Below, piece after piece: positions 1 to 8,677 of a stretch of 24,074 bases of DNA; positions within the stretch are counted from its first letter, which is position 1; each line of letters opens with the position of its first letter. Made by a program: the position numbers and the translations under genes. The stretch is from DAIOFH01 sp036745875 (lineage in GTDB: Bacteria; Planctomycetota; SZUA-567). The notes under the pieces were generated by a model. It saw only the letters and a list, made by a program, of their open reading frames with translations. It was not told the DNA's origin and did no database searches. The DNA lies in assembly GCA_036745875.1 (NCBI GenBank), contig DAIOFH010000056.1, positions 1-24,074 on the forward strand. Direction: 5' to 3'.

Positions 1-1547
1 CCCCCGGCCGCCACAGCGGCCCGGCAGGCGGCAAGCCTATTTTCCATGTTGGGGTACTTGTCCGGCTGCATCGAGGCGACGGCGATTTGCGCCGAAAGGG
101 AGTTCGGATATGTCCCCGCCACGGCGCTCCAGGCTTCCCGCGCCTCGGCCGGGCCCGCGTATTTGTTCGCCCACAGGGCGCGCGCCTTGAGCACCAAAAG
201 GCTGGTGGGATTGACCTGCAGGGCGTGCATGATGTACCGCTCGGCATCGGCGGGCCTGCCCGTTTCGTCGGCAAGGCGGGCCAGGAAAAGGAGCGCGGGC
301 ACAGTGTCCGGACGCAGGGCCAGGGCTTTCCTTTGCCTCGCGGCGGCGAGGTCGCGCCTTCTGCCGGAAGGCATAAGTTCGTTGTGCATTCCCACAAGGC
401 CGGCGAGTATCTGTGAATTCAGGTTGTCCGGCTCGGCATTGGCGACTGCGGTGGAAAACCAGGCGGCATCATCAAGCATGCCCTGCTCGGCCGCAGCCAT
501 CGCGTATACCGAAGCCATGGCCGTATTGCTGTTGGCAAGTTTTGCCAATTCCTGAAAATAATCGAGCCGTTCCGCATCCTTGACCGGTATGGACGCATTC
601 TGGACCGTAGCCGCAAGCTCCCGATCCCAATGGCTGGAGGAACTCGTGTTCAACCGAAGCGAGAAGCGGACGTTTTCCGGGTTCTTTCCGGCCGGCGGAG
701 GCAGGAGGAGGACCTCCAGCTTATAGGGCTCGGCGGAAAGCGGCAGGCGCACTACATGCTCGTACGGCACCTCCGCCCCGTCACGGTTTATGGTCGCCAA
801 GAGGGAACCGTTCAGGTAGATGCTCCAGGACGTTTCGGAAAGGATGTGGAATTCCGCCCTATTGTCGGGGTTTTCCAGAACAAAGCCGGTCCTCAACGCC
901 ACCGCCCCGTCGCCGGAGCCGCCCGCCCACTGCCACGGCCTGACGACCGGGAATGTCTGTGATTCGGGTATGGGCAGCCATGGCGGGTTCTTCCGCCACG
1001 CGTCGAACTCCTCCGCCGTCGGCGGCACGGCGATCACGTCCCGCTTTTCAAAGGGAACCGTCGACTCGATCAGGGTCCTGGCGTCGGCCGGCCGCAACAC
1101 ATCAAGGGAAGTGAGTGTTCCCGCGGCATACCACGACAGGCACAGGCCGCGCTGCCGGTGAATCGCCATCGCCTCGTCGCGGCGTCCGGCATAAGCCTGG
1201 GCGCGGGCGACAAAACGCCTGGCAAGCTCGACCACTTCGGGGCTGGCTCCGGACTCAGGCGCGAGAAGCCTTCGCGCTTCCGATTCGCCGACATTGACGG
1301 CCGAGAAATCGGCGGGGTTGTGGATCATCGCCAGGCGCAGGGCAAGTTCCGCCAGCGGCGTGCCGGCAAAATCGATGGCGCGGCCAATGAAAAATTTGAC
1401 CCCGCTATCCGGTTCGCCACGCACAAAAGCCTGGTAATCGACGAGGATCTTCGCTTTTTCAGTCAGTTGTTCGGACACGGGTTCGGCGGCGAAGCCGATC
1501 CCGCAGACGAAAGACAACAAAAAGGCGCATAGCCGGATGCAGCGCAT
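1..1547 (-). CDS. secreted jelly-roll/TPR repeat protein, partial (runs off the left edge)
   Basis: The frame is open for 515 codons from an ATG at 1547 to the window edge, with no stop, so the C-terminus is missing. Residues 1-21 form a Sec signal peptide (basic MRCIR, hydrophobic core, AA before EP), so export is expected. Residues about 195-300 look like a beta-sandwich (jelly-roll) module with a WSIYLNGSLL strand. Residues about 340-510 are helical TPR-like repeats, with motifs such as ALALRPD and ALQVNPTS spaced about one TPR unit apart. The ATG directly follows the TAA of the upstream gene (zero gap), so translation is probably coupled. The order of modules resembles the neighbour's N-terminal part, and a DUF3857 domain may lie beyond the edge. 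The function is unknown; scaffold or envelope assembly is inference. Confidence 0.8.
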   Translation of the reverse strand, partial: MRCIRLCAFLLSFVCGIGFAAEPVSEQLTEKAKILVDYQAFVRGEPDSGVKFFIGRAIDFAGTPLAELALRLAMIHNPADFSAVNVGESEARRLLAPESGASPEVVELARRFVARAQAYAGRRDEAMAIHRQRGLCLSWYAAGTLTSLDVLRPADARTLIESTVPFEKRDVIAVPPTAEEFDAWRKNPPWLPIPESQTFPVVRPWQWAGGSGDGAVALRTGFVLENPDNRAEFHILSETSWSIYLNGSLLATINRDGAEVPYEHVVRLPLSAEPYKLEVLLLPPPAGKNPENVRFSLRLNTSSSSHWDRELAATVQNASIPVKDAERLDYFQELAKLANSNTAMASVYAMAAAEQGMLDDAAWFSTAVANAEPDNLNSQILAGLVGMHNELMPSGRRRDLAAARQRKALALRPDTVPALLFLARLADETGRPADAERYIMHALQVNPTSLLVLKARALWANKYAGPAEAREAWSAVAGTYPNSLSAQIAVASMQPDKYPNMENRLAACRAAVAAG

Positions 1548-4500
1548 TTACAATTTCTCCCAAACAAACAAGGGCCGCAGCCAGTGCTGGGCATCGGCCG
1601 CCGCCTTTCGGAACGACGCGTACTCGCCAGCGGCAATACGCCTCTCGGTGATTTCAAAAACATGCTCCAGGCTGAGGTTGCCAGGAGAAGAGGACATCCG
1701 CACCAGCACCGAACCAAAGGAGAAGGAGTGGGTATACTGTTCCGGCATATTCACAAGCGTCCACTCGGGCGGATAACTGATGTTGAACCTGCGCACGATC
1801 CTAAACGCCGACGGCAGGATAAGATCTTGCTCCCGTTCCCCGCGACGGGCAAGATAAGCGAGTGAAATCGGAAATTCGTAATCGCCAAGACTCCGATTCA
1901 TTCGTCCGGGCAATGGCGGAAGGCGCAGGACAACACGCTTCGGGTCCATCTTCGCCATCTGCCGCAGCCGCGCCTTGCCGAAGAAATCCGCCTCCGCCGG
2001 CTTTGTCTTGGAATTGGAAAACTCGACCGACGACGTGGAGGGGTCGCCCCCGAAAGAGGAGAGGAAATTTTTCCAGGCCAGGTCGGCCGTTTCCTCTCTG
2101 GCAAAGCGCGCCCGCAATGCTTCGGCCGCGGTGCCGGAGGCGGTGATTTTTTCCTCCCAGATCAGGCTGCCGTCCGGGTCGACAATGACATCGGCGGTCT
2201 CCCGCCATTCGCAGCCGGCCAGACCTTCGTCAGGTATGGTCAGATGCTCCGCCCCATCCGGTCTGAGCAACATCGCCGGCGCACCGTAGAGGGTGGGGGA
2301 CATTATCCCCGGGGGACGCAACCGGTTCGCCGCATCGTAGTAAACGTATCCGCCAAGCCCCGAGTCCACGGAAGCCAGGGAATAGTTGAAATGATCCAAG
2401 AGCGGCAAGGACGTTTCCGTGACGCCAGGCAGTGACCGCTGGGCGTCCCACGAACGAGCCAGGGTCGGCCAAGCCTCGAGGCCGTATTCCTTCGCCAGAA
2501 GGCAAAGAAGCAGCGTCCTGTCCTTGCCGTCCGCCGTGCGGCGGGAAAAAATGGCCCGCACGCTGATCGGACGGAAGGCATAGGGGCCGAACTCCCATTC
2601 GCGATTGCCGAGATTTTCTGCGATCCATGCCGACGCGTTGTCAAGAAGCGCCAACGCGGATTCGTCCCGGTTCGCGGCGAGGCGCTCCGCGAGAAGGCGA
2701 AGCTCGGGCGGCGAATGGTATTGCGTACCGATAAGACGCCAGTACCATCGCGCGAATTCATCCCATTCCTTGAAAGAGGAAATCTGGATTGACGGCATGG
2801 AGGCGCTGCGGCCGGGTCCGTACGGCTCCTCGGTATAGGCCGGGAGGTCGTTCATTTCCCAGATGCGCGTCACGGCGTCGGCGTTTTCGACCATCAGCGC
2901 ATTCGGTGCGCCGTTGACCGGCAGGAAAAACAAGCGGCGATCCGTGGGGCTCGAGAACATGTATCTGGCGAGACGGATGCCGGCAGGTTGGCCGAGCGGC
3001 ACGATCTGGCCGAAATATTCGCCGAGAAAGGCGATACGCTCCCGTTGGATCTCCACGTCCGCGAGGATGGTCATTCCGGCGGTGAGCGGGGGAAGGCGGA
3101 AATGCAGGCCGGATTTCACATCGGCGGCGTTTGATGGGGTGAGGTCCTCCCTCTGGCCATCCGGGTGAATAAGGGAAAGCTGTTCGACAAAGCCCCGCTC
3201 AAGGTCGGACTCGAGATTGAAATCGAGGTCTCGGAGATTTTCCGCCGCCTGTTCCGTATAAATGCGGATGGCGAAAGACACATGGCGGTTGATGGCTCCG
3301 CCGGCATTCATCCTGTCTTCGACCTGGAAATACAGATATTCCCAACCTTCGGCGGGCTGGACGGCGGGGATGTCCCAATCCTTTTCCTCATAGGGCGAAT
3401 GACGTTTATACTGCGGCAGGTCCTGAAGGCCGGGTGTCGGATGGTCGATCGTGAGGTCGTCAAGGATCGCCAACGCAGCCCTGCTGGCCGGGTTGTTTTC
3501 CAGTTCGGCCTTGGCTGTCCTAAGGGCGTCCTCGCCGTTGCCGATATCGCGGTACAACTCCGCGAGACGCAGGCGCGCCATTGAATCGTAAGGGAAACGC
3601 ACCAGCCGCCAATTCAACAACTCCACCGCCGCCGAATTCTGGCCAAGCATCCGAAACGCTTTCACCGCTCCCTGGAGCGCCTCGTCGTTTCCTGCATCGA
3701 TGCCGAGAAGGGCATGGAACTCCGACAGGGCCGTACGGTACTTGCCTTCCATTAAGGCGGTCCTCCCGGCGCGAAGGCGCACGGCTGCGGCGGCGGGATG
3801 GCGTTGCCGCAAACGGTCGAGAATGGACAAGGCGAGAGACGGCCAATTCCGCGCTTCGGCGACGTCGTGCGCCAGCACCCCCGCCCTGAGCGATATGGGG
3901 TTCGCTTCAAGCGCCCGCCTCGAATACTCGCCAGCCCTGCGCGGCTGGCTGATGACATCGAGATACAACTTGCCGATATCGACGATGGCTGCGGAAGATC
4001 CCTTGTCGACAGCCATTTTCAGCAACAACAGGCGCAGATTTTCCTCACGGTCCGGGCCTTCCACGCCTGCCTCCGCCAGTCGCGCGGCCATCAGGAGAAA
4101 ATACGGGCTAAACCCGGAGGCTTCAATGGCGCGCCGGAATATGAGTTCCCGGTCGTAACGCTCCGGCCCTTCCATCAAGCGCCGCGCGGCAAGAAGCGTG
4201 CCAAGGTAAAAATTCGCCCTGGCGTCATTGGCGCTGGCAGCGAGACGCCGCGACAAGGCGCTCAAGCCCCCGCGTTCCGCTTCGTTTCCTGGGACATAGT
4301 ATTGGTCGAGAAACGAGTTTTTCACGGCGGCGAGGGCATCTCGGAGCGCCGGCTGCATGTTCTCGTCCGTCGCAGGCAGGGCGGGACAGTAGACGGGCGT
4401 TCCGTCCGGTTTGGTGATACGGAGGGTAAATCTCCAGTTGTCGCGCCCGGGGAAAGTTTTAACAAGGATCAGGTTCCAGCCGCGCCGCAGCCAGATGTTG

Positions 4501-5534
4501 AAGACGTCTTGCCCGGGCATGGCGACGCCCATCGACGGCGAGGCATGGAGGGGGGAATTGTTTACCCGCACGGTCGCCGGGCCGGAGGAGCCGAAATGGA
4601 TGACCGCAGCCTGGTTTTCCTCCGAATGGACGATGGCTGCGCAATAGGCCTTGGCCGGTTCCGAAGCGCCGTAAAGGGCTTCGATGAAAACCCGTCCCTC
4701 GGGGTCGAGGCTGGCGAAGGAGCGCCAGTTGGTCGCGCCGTTTTTTCCGGAGACCTCGACTCGCGGGTGCAGCAACGCCTCCAGCTCGGCCGTCGTCAGG
4801 CCGATCCCCGACAGGGGTTCGATGTCCTGTTCCAGGGGGCCGACGACGAACCAGTCGTGGACAAAACCGAAAAGCAGCGATTCGCGGGTGATTTCCTCAA
4901 GTTTACCAAGGCGTTCAAGCGCCTTTACGCGCAGCCAGGTGATCCTGGCCTTGACCAGCGGCACCGACACGGACGGACTGTCCGGCAGATTCTCCCGCGG
5001 CCTGGCGATGACGTTTTCATTGGCGGGGAAGATGTCCGCTGTCGCCGAATCGACCAGTTCCACCCGATTGCCGATAAGGGTCGGCAGAAGCCGTTTCCCC
5101 GATGCGGACTCGAAAAGAAGGCCTCCGTCATCAACCGTTCCGTCGCCGGGCGCGTCGCCTGCAACCGCTTCAGGGGGGGAAGCGCCTTTCATGATCAAGG
5201 GGGCGGTGGCCTTGAGGAAGGCCTCGTATTCGCCGGTGTCTTCCAGAAGGCGGTACGACGCCTCGGCGAGGTATTCCACCCTCGCCCAGGCGAGTGGGTA
5301 ACGCTGGTCGTCGGCGGAAAGCGACTCGGCCTCAAGCGCAGCCTTGACGAATGCCGACAAAAACGAAAGGTTGGCTGGAATCAGCTCGTCACGGAGTTCG
5401 AGATCCTCTGCTTCGATTTCCTCATTCCATCCGGCGAGGTTCTCCCAGGCAAAGGCGTCCTCCCCAGCACAAGCGCCACGACAAGGCGACAATACGATGG
5501 CAGCCAAAAATAATAGTACCGCGATAAAACGCAT
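1548..5534 (-). CDS. large secreted TPR protein with DUF3857 and degenerate transglutaminase-like domain
   Basis: The product is 1328 aa. I chose the ATG at 5534 because GGAGAGG lies just upstream and because it begins a signal peptide (MRFIAVLLFLAAIVL, with ACAG as a likely cleavage site). An in-frame upstream start would add 15 residues inside nadB. Order of parts: a helical region; a jelly-roll at about 220-380 (FVVGPLE, then IWLRRGWNLILVKTF); TPR-like repeats at about 415-685; a DUF3857 beta-rich domain at about 730-880; a transglutaminase-like domain at about 970-1075; and a C-terminal beta-rich part. In the transglutaminase domain the usual D-C-K-D core reads DGKD (residues 1002-1005), and the usual N-H reads N-Y (1050-1051) although an H is present at 1048. 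The aspartate (YYDAAN, D1067) remains. Catalysis is therefore unlikely and a binding or structural role more likely. It lies 16 nt after nadB. The function is unknown; such proteins occur in PVC and Bacteroidetes-like genomes. Confidence 0.9.
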   Translation of the reverse strand: MRFIAVLLFLAAIVLSPCRGACAGEDAFAWENLAGWNEEIEAEDLELRDELIPANLSFLSAFVKAALEAESLSADDQRYPLAWARVEYLAEASYRLLEDTGEYEAFLKATAPLIMKGASPPEAVAGDAPGDGTVDDGGLLFESASGKRLLPTLIGNRVELVDSATADIFPANENVIARPRENLPDSPSVSVPLVKARITWLRVKALERLGKLEEITRESLLFGFVHDWFVVGPLEQDIEPLSGIGLTTAELEALLHPRVEVSGKNGATNWRSFASLDPEGRVFIEALYGASEPAKAYCAAIVHSEENQAAVIHFGSSGPATVRVNNSPLHASPSMGVAMPGQDVFNIWLRRGWNLILVKTFPGRDNWRFTLRITKPDGTPVYCPALPATDENMQPALRDALAAVKNSFLDQYYVPGNEAERGGLSALSRRLAASANDARANFYLGTLLAARRLMEGPERYDRELIFRRAIEASGFSPYFLLMAARLAEAGVEGPDREENLRLLLLKMAVDKGSSAAIVDIGKLYLDVISQPRRAGEYSRRALEANPISLRAGVLAHDVAEARNWPSLALSILDRLRQRHPAAAAVRLRAGRTALMEGKYRTALSEFHALLGIDAGNDEALQGAVKAFRMLGQNSAAVELLNWRLVRFPYDSMARLRLAELYRDIGNGEDALRTAKAELENNPASRAALAILDDLTIDHPTPGLQDLPQYKRHSPYEEKDWDIPAVQPAEGWEYLYFQVEDRMNAGGAINRHVSFAIRIYTEQAAENLRDLDFNLESDLERGFVEQLSLIHPDGQREDLTPSNAADVKSGLHFRLPPLTAGMTILADVEIQRERIAFLGEYFGQIVPLGQPAGIRLARYMFSSPTDRRLFFLPVNGAPNALMVENADAVTRIWEMNDLPAYTEEPYGPGRSASMPSIQISSFKEWDEFARWYWRLIGTQYHSPPELRLLAERLAANRDESALALLDNASAWIAENLGNREWEFGPYAFRPISVRAIFSRRTADGKDRTLLLCLLAKEYGLEAWPTLARSWDAQRSLPGVTETSLPLLDHFNYSLASVDSGLGGYVYYDAANRLRPPGIMSPTLYGAPAMLLRPDGAEHLTIPDEGLAGCEWRETADVIVDPDGSLIWEEKITASGTAAEALRARFAREETADLAWKNFLSSFGGDPSTSSVEFSNSKTKPAEADFFGKARLRQMAKMDPKRVVLRLPPLPGRMNRSLGDYEFPISLAYLARRGEREQDLILPSAFRIVRRFNISYPPEWTLVNMPEQYTHSFSFGSVLVRMSSSPGNLSLEHVFEITERRIAAGEYASFRKAAADAQHWLRPLFVWEKL

Positions 5535-5550
5535 ACCCTCTCCATTATTA

Positions 5551-7152
5551 TTACAGGTCGAAATCGTCAATGGCGACAACGCTGTGCCTGGCCTGTTCCG
5601 GATCGACCTCGGGATAATCGCTTCTCTGGTGCGCTCCCCTGCTCTCGGTGCGCTTCAACGCCGAGGCGGCTATCAGCATCGCCGTCGTCAGCATGTTCTG
5701 CACTTCAAAGCCGGGCTTCATCTGGAATTGTTCGGCGAGGACATAACGCGCCCAGGCCCGAAGCGTTTCCACCGCCTCGAGAAGATGTATGCCGTTCCGG
5801 TAGACACCGATGTTGCGCCAGGTAAGCGCTTTCAGTGAATGGTTCAAGTCCTCGACATCAAGCCGCGCACCCTTGGCGGGAAGGCTCCGGTCCAGCCGGG
5901 TAGCCGGATACGGCTTCGGTTCGGGATCAGGTTCCGCCATGCCGGCGCGATAGCCGAACACCAGCCCTTCCGACAGCGAGTTGGAGGCGAGGCGGTTTGC
6001 GCCGTGCACTCCGGTGGAGGCGACTTCGCCAGCCGCATAGAGGTTCTTGACGTTGGTCGCGGCGTTGAGGTCGGTCTTTACGCCGCCCATCATGTAATGC
6101 ACCGCCGGCCGCACCGGGATAAGGTCTTTCTTTATGTCCAGGCCATAATCGGCGCAGACGGACATGATGGTGGGGAAGCGGTTGCTTATCAGCGCCGGAT
6201 CGAGATGGCGGAGGTCGAGGCAGACGTAGGCGTCGCCGGTACGGTTGAGCTCCTTGAAAATGCTCTGGCTGACGACGTCGCGGGACGAAAGTTCGGCCTG
6301 TTCCGAATAGCGGGGCATAAAACGTTCGCCGGTGAGGTTGACGAGGTGGGCGCCTTCCCCCCTGACCGCTTCGCTGATGAGAAAACGCGGTGCGCCGGCG
6401 AGGTACAGGGTCGTCGGATGGAATTGCACAAACTCCATGTCCTGGAGGTACGCGCCGGCGCGGTAGCACAGCGCATAACCGTCCCCGGTGGCGATACTGG
6501 GATTGGTCGTTTCGCGGAAAACCTGGCCGAGGCCGCCGGTCGCGACGATGGTCAAAGCGGATTCAACGCGCAGCAGGCGGCCGTATTTCGTGTCGAGGAA
6601 CAATGCGCCCCGGCACACGCCGTCCTTGTGAAGCAGGTCTATGGCGAAATGGTTTTCCATAAGATGGATGTTCGGGGTCATGGTGGCGCGCTTGAGAAGG
6701 GTGGAGGTCATGGCCTTGCCGGTGGCGTCTCCTTCCGCGTGCAGAACGCGGCGGCGGGAATGCGCCCCTTCCTGGGTGAAGGCTATTTCCCCGTCATGCC
6801 TGTCGAAGGGTACGCCCATGTCGACCAGCTCGCGGCAGCGGTCCCTCCCCTCCTCCACCAGAACGCGCACGGCGGGTTCGTCGCAAAGCCCGGACCCGGC
6901 ATTCATCGTGTCCTGGATGTGCATTTCCACATTATCGTCTTCCGCCAGAGCGGCGGCGATTCCGCCTTGGGCGTATGTGGTGTTGGATTCCATGAAAGTC
7001 GACTTGGCGGTCATCACCACCATGCCTTTTTTGGACGCGGCAAGGGCTGCCGACAAGCCGGCGATGCCTGAACCGATGACCAGCGCGCGTGTTCGGATAA
7101 GCGGGACCGTGTCAAGGTCGACGGCCAAAAGAAAACGTTCCTGGACAGGCAT
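5551..7152 (-). CDS. nadB: L-aspartate oxidase
   Basis: This is a 533-aa cytosolic flavoprotein that oxidises L-aspartate to iminoaspartate, the first step of de novo NAD synthesis (with quinolinate synthase NadA, not seen here). The FAD Rossmann motif GSGIAGLSAAL sits at 27-37. Family motifs follow: HSRRRVLHAEGDATG near 131-145, HPTTLY at 245-250, the catalytic-region Arg of SSRD near 291, HYMMGG at 352-357, and GEVASTGVHGANRLASNSL near 375-393. Length matches NadB (about 530 aa), and the C-terminal GAHQRSDYPE fits NadB rather than the related succinate dehydrogenase/fumarate reductase subunits, whose partner genes are absent. The start is supported by AAAGGA 8 nt upstream. It follows holA after 77 nt of AT-rich spacer and precedes the DUF3857 gene by 16 nt, so at least those two are probably co-transcribed. 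Confidence 0.95.
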   Translation of the reverse strand: MPVQERFLLAVDLDTVPLIRTRALVIGSGIAGLSAALAASKKGMVVMTAKSTFMESNTTYAQGGIAAALAEDDNVEMHIQDTMNAGSGLCDEPAVRVLVEEGRDRCRELVDMGVPFDRHDGEIAFTQEGAHSRRRVLHAEGDATGKAMTSTLLKRATMTPNIHLMENHFAIDLLHKDGVCRGALFLDTKYGRLLRVESALTIVATGGLGQVFRETTNPSIATGDGYALCYRAGAYLQDMEFVQFHPTTLYLAGAPRFLISEAVRGEGAHLVNLTGERFMPRYSEQAELSSRDVVSQSIFKELNRTGDAYVCLDLRHLDPALISNRFPTIMSVCADYGLDIKKDLIPVRPAVHYMMGGVKTDLNAATNVKNLYAAGEVASTGVHGANRLASNSLSEGLVFGYRAGMAEPDPEPKPYPATRLDRSLPAKGARLDVEDLNHSLKALTWRNIGVYRNGIHLLEAVETLRAWARYVLAEQFQMKPGFEVQNMLTTAMLIAASALKRTESRGAHQRSDYPEVDPEQARHSVVAIDDFDL

Positions 7153-7229
7153 TATGAAATCCTTTCACCATAGAATAATTTAAATTTCGCAATCAATAAT
7201 TCGGATCATTATTTATTAATAATCAACGC

Positions 7230-8375
7230 TCACTGCGTCAATTTCACCGCCAATAGCTCCAGCGCCAGCCTGGCGTCTCCCCCGGTATCGTGGGAGCGTT
7301 TGACGAAGTCTGCCGTTTCCCCCGCCATGCGCCGCAGCTCGGGAAGGGAGAACTTCCCGGCCGCCGCCAGGAGGCGTTCCGCGCGCCAGGGTCCGAGTTT
7401 GGCTTCGGCGGCGAAGGCTGCGGCGTTTTTCCGCTCGGCCCTTGCAACGCCGGCCCGGAGCAGGTTCTGCACGGTCGAAGCAGCCATCGCCAAGGTGCGA
7501 TGGGCCGAACGCTCGCCGTCGTCCTTTTTCCCCTTCTGGTCCCTGGAGCCCTGTACGGCGATTTTCCTGGCGTAATACAAGGCATCGGCGGAATTGCGCT
7601 CTTCCAGGGCGTTAGTAAAGCCGAAAATATCGAACTCCACCGTACCGGTCATGAACTCCCTCGCGGTGGCGGCAGTGATCCGGTCGGAATCGGGAACATA
7701 CAAGGCCAACTTGTCAATTTCCGAAGCAAGGACGCCCGCATCCGCGCCGTACGCTGTAAGAAGCATCTCGGCAGCGTCGCTGTCCAAGCTCTTTCCCGCC
7801 TCGCCAGCGCGCCGCCGCAGCCAGCCGGGGATTTCCCTGGCGTTCGGCTGCGGACATGGCACCACCTCGCAACTCGCGGCTATTTTTTTGCCGATGGTCC
7901 GGTTTTTCGGAAGCTGGCCGCTTTCCAGTACCAGCCACATGCCGTTCGACGGGTTTTCCAGATAGTCGAGAAACAGTTTGTCTCTGCCCTTGCCTCCAGA
8001 ATCGTCCGAGTCGCTTCCCTCGCTTTCTGCCGACCTGCCGCCAGTGGGGAACAACAATCGTTCCGCCTGACGCACGACAACCATCTTTTCCTTGGCGAAC
8101 AGGCTGCCGCCGGATAGTTCGGAAACGATATCGGCGAAAGTCAGGGGCTTCGCTTCCCCGGCAGTCCGGAGAGTCATAATTTCGCCTGCCGGATGACCCT
8201 GAAGCCAGGCATCCTGGATGCGTTTAAGCGCTTCGAAACGAAAGAAGTCGGACGGTCCGTAAATCATCACGAGACCTGGCAGTTCGCCGACCGCCGCTTC
8301 CAGTGCAGTAAAGTGCTCGGTCAGGCCGGGCTCCCGGCCGCCGCTTTTTTTCAATGCCATAGACAGCTGTTCCAT
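7230..8375 (-). CDS. holA: DNA polymerase III delta subunit
   Basis: This 381-aa protein is the delta (clamp-loader wrench) subunit that opens the beta sliding clamp at the replication fork. Evidence is the family's N-terminal pattern MIYGPSDFFRFEALKRIQDA near 38-57, then LSGGSLFAKEKMVVVRQAERLL (clamp-interacting helix region), and the C-terminal pattern EFDIFGFTNALEE followed by a helical collar domain. It has no functional P-loop, as expected for delta. Length is slightly above the usual 330-345 aa because of a charged, disordered insert near residues 112-135 (SESEGSDSDDSGGKGR). The start is uncertain: the ATG at 8375 has no clear ribosome site, and an in-frame ATG at 8360 has GGAACAG upstream. 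A TTGACA/TAAAAT promoter lies upstream. Confidence 0.88.
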   Translation of the reverse strand: MEQLSMALKKSGGREPGLTEHFTALEAAVGELPGLVMIYGPSDFFRFEALKRIQDAWLQGHPAGEIMTLRTAGEAKPLTFADIVSELSGGSLFAKEKMVVVRQAERLLFPTGGRSAESEGSDSDDSGGKGRDKLFLDYLENPSNGMWLVLESGQLPKNRTIGKKIAASCEVVPCPQPNAREIPGWLRRRAGEAGKSLDSDAAEMLLTAYGADAGVLASEIDKLALYVPDSDRITAATAREFMTGTVEFDIFGFTNALEERNSADALYYARKIAVQGSRDQKGKKDDGERSAHRTLAMAASTVQNLLRAGVARAERKNAAAFAAEAKLGPWRAERLLAAAGKFSLPELRRMAGETADFVKRSHDTGGDARLALELLAVKLTQ

Positions 8376-8417
8376 ACAGTAAATGTGGCGATCCCGTAAA
8401 AATACATAATCTCCACA

Positions 8418-8445
8418 ATTTTATGGTAAACAATTTCTATGTCAA
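8418..8445 (-). promoter_or_regulatory. sigma70-type promoter for holA
   Basis: On the minus strand a perfect -35 TTGACA (8445-8440) is followed by a 16-nt spacer and the -10 TAAAAT (8423-8418, 5 of 6 consensus). Transcription would start near 8411, about 36 nt before the holA ATG. Confidence 0.6.
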
Positions 8446-8536
8446 AGCACTATACGAGGTTATTATGCTTTTTTCTTCGCTTGAGCCATTTCCGGAAAAT
8501 TTCCGCACACCGACCCTTTATTCCCTCTAGAAAGTT

Positions 8537-8565
8537 TTGACGGAAATGGTAAAATCGAATAGAGT
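8537..8565 (+). promoter_or_regulatory. possible upstream promoter for the CheR-like gene
   Basis: TTGACG (8537-8542), a 17-nt spacer and TAGAGT (8560-8565) form a moderate sigma70 match. A 10-bp palindrome TTTCCGGAAA (8489-8498) lies about 40 nt upstream and could be an operator. The 8376-8677 spacer, about 300 nt, holds only these promoters and no gene. Confidence 0.35.
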
Positions 8566-8604
8566 TGATTTTTTATGCGTTTTCGGTTTAATTGGAACAC
8601 AAGC

Positions 8605-8633
8605 TTGACAGCATTATATTGCTCTTGTATCAA
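8605..8633 (+). promoter_or_regulatory. sigma70-type promoter for the CheR-like gene
   Basis: A perfect TTGACA (8605-8610), a 17-nt spacer and TATCAA (8628-8633) lie 44 nt upstream of the ATG at 8678. It points away from the holA promoter, so the spacer carries divergent promoters. Confidence 0.55.
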
Positions 8634-8677
8634 TTGCGTGTCATTGAGTTACCTGTATTCAACTGAGGAAAAAGGAT

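Noticed and set aside
3798..5513. 571-codon plus-strand open frame
   Set aside because: It is antisense to the DUF3857 gene. The minus frame has a signal peptide, recognisable domains and a ribosome site, while this one has no recognisable motif and arises from GC-rich codon use.
5839..7071. 410-codon plus-strand open frame
   Set aside because: It is exactly antisense to nadB, whose FAD and catalytic motifs are unmistakable.
8350..8415. leader peptide of about 18 codons ahead of holA
   Set aside because: Its GGAG lies only 3 nt from the ATG and the inferred transcript starts inside that GGAG, so it would lack a ribosome site.
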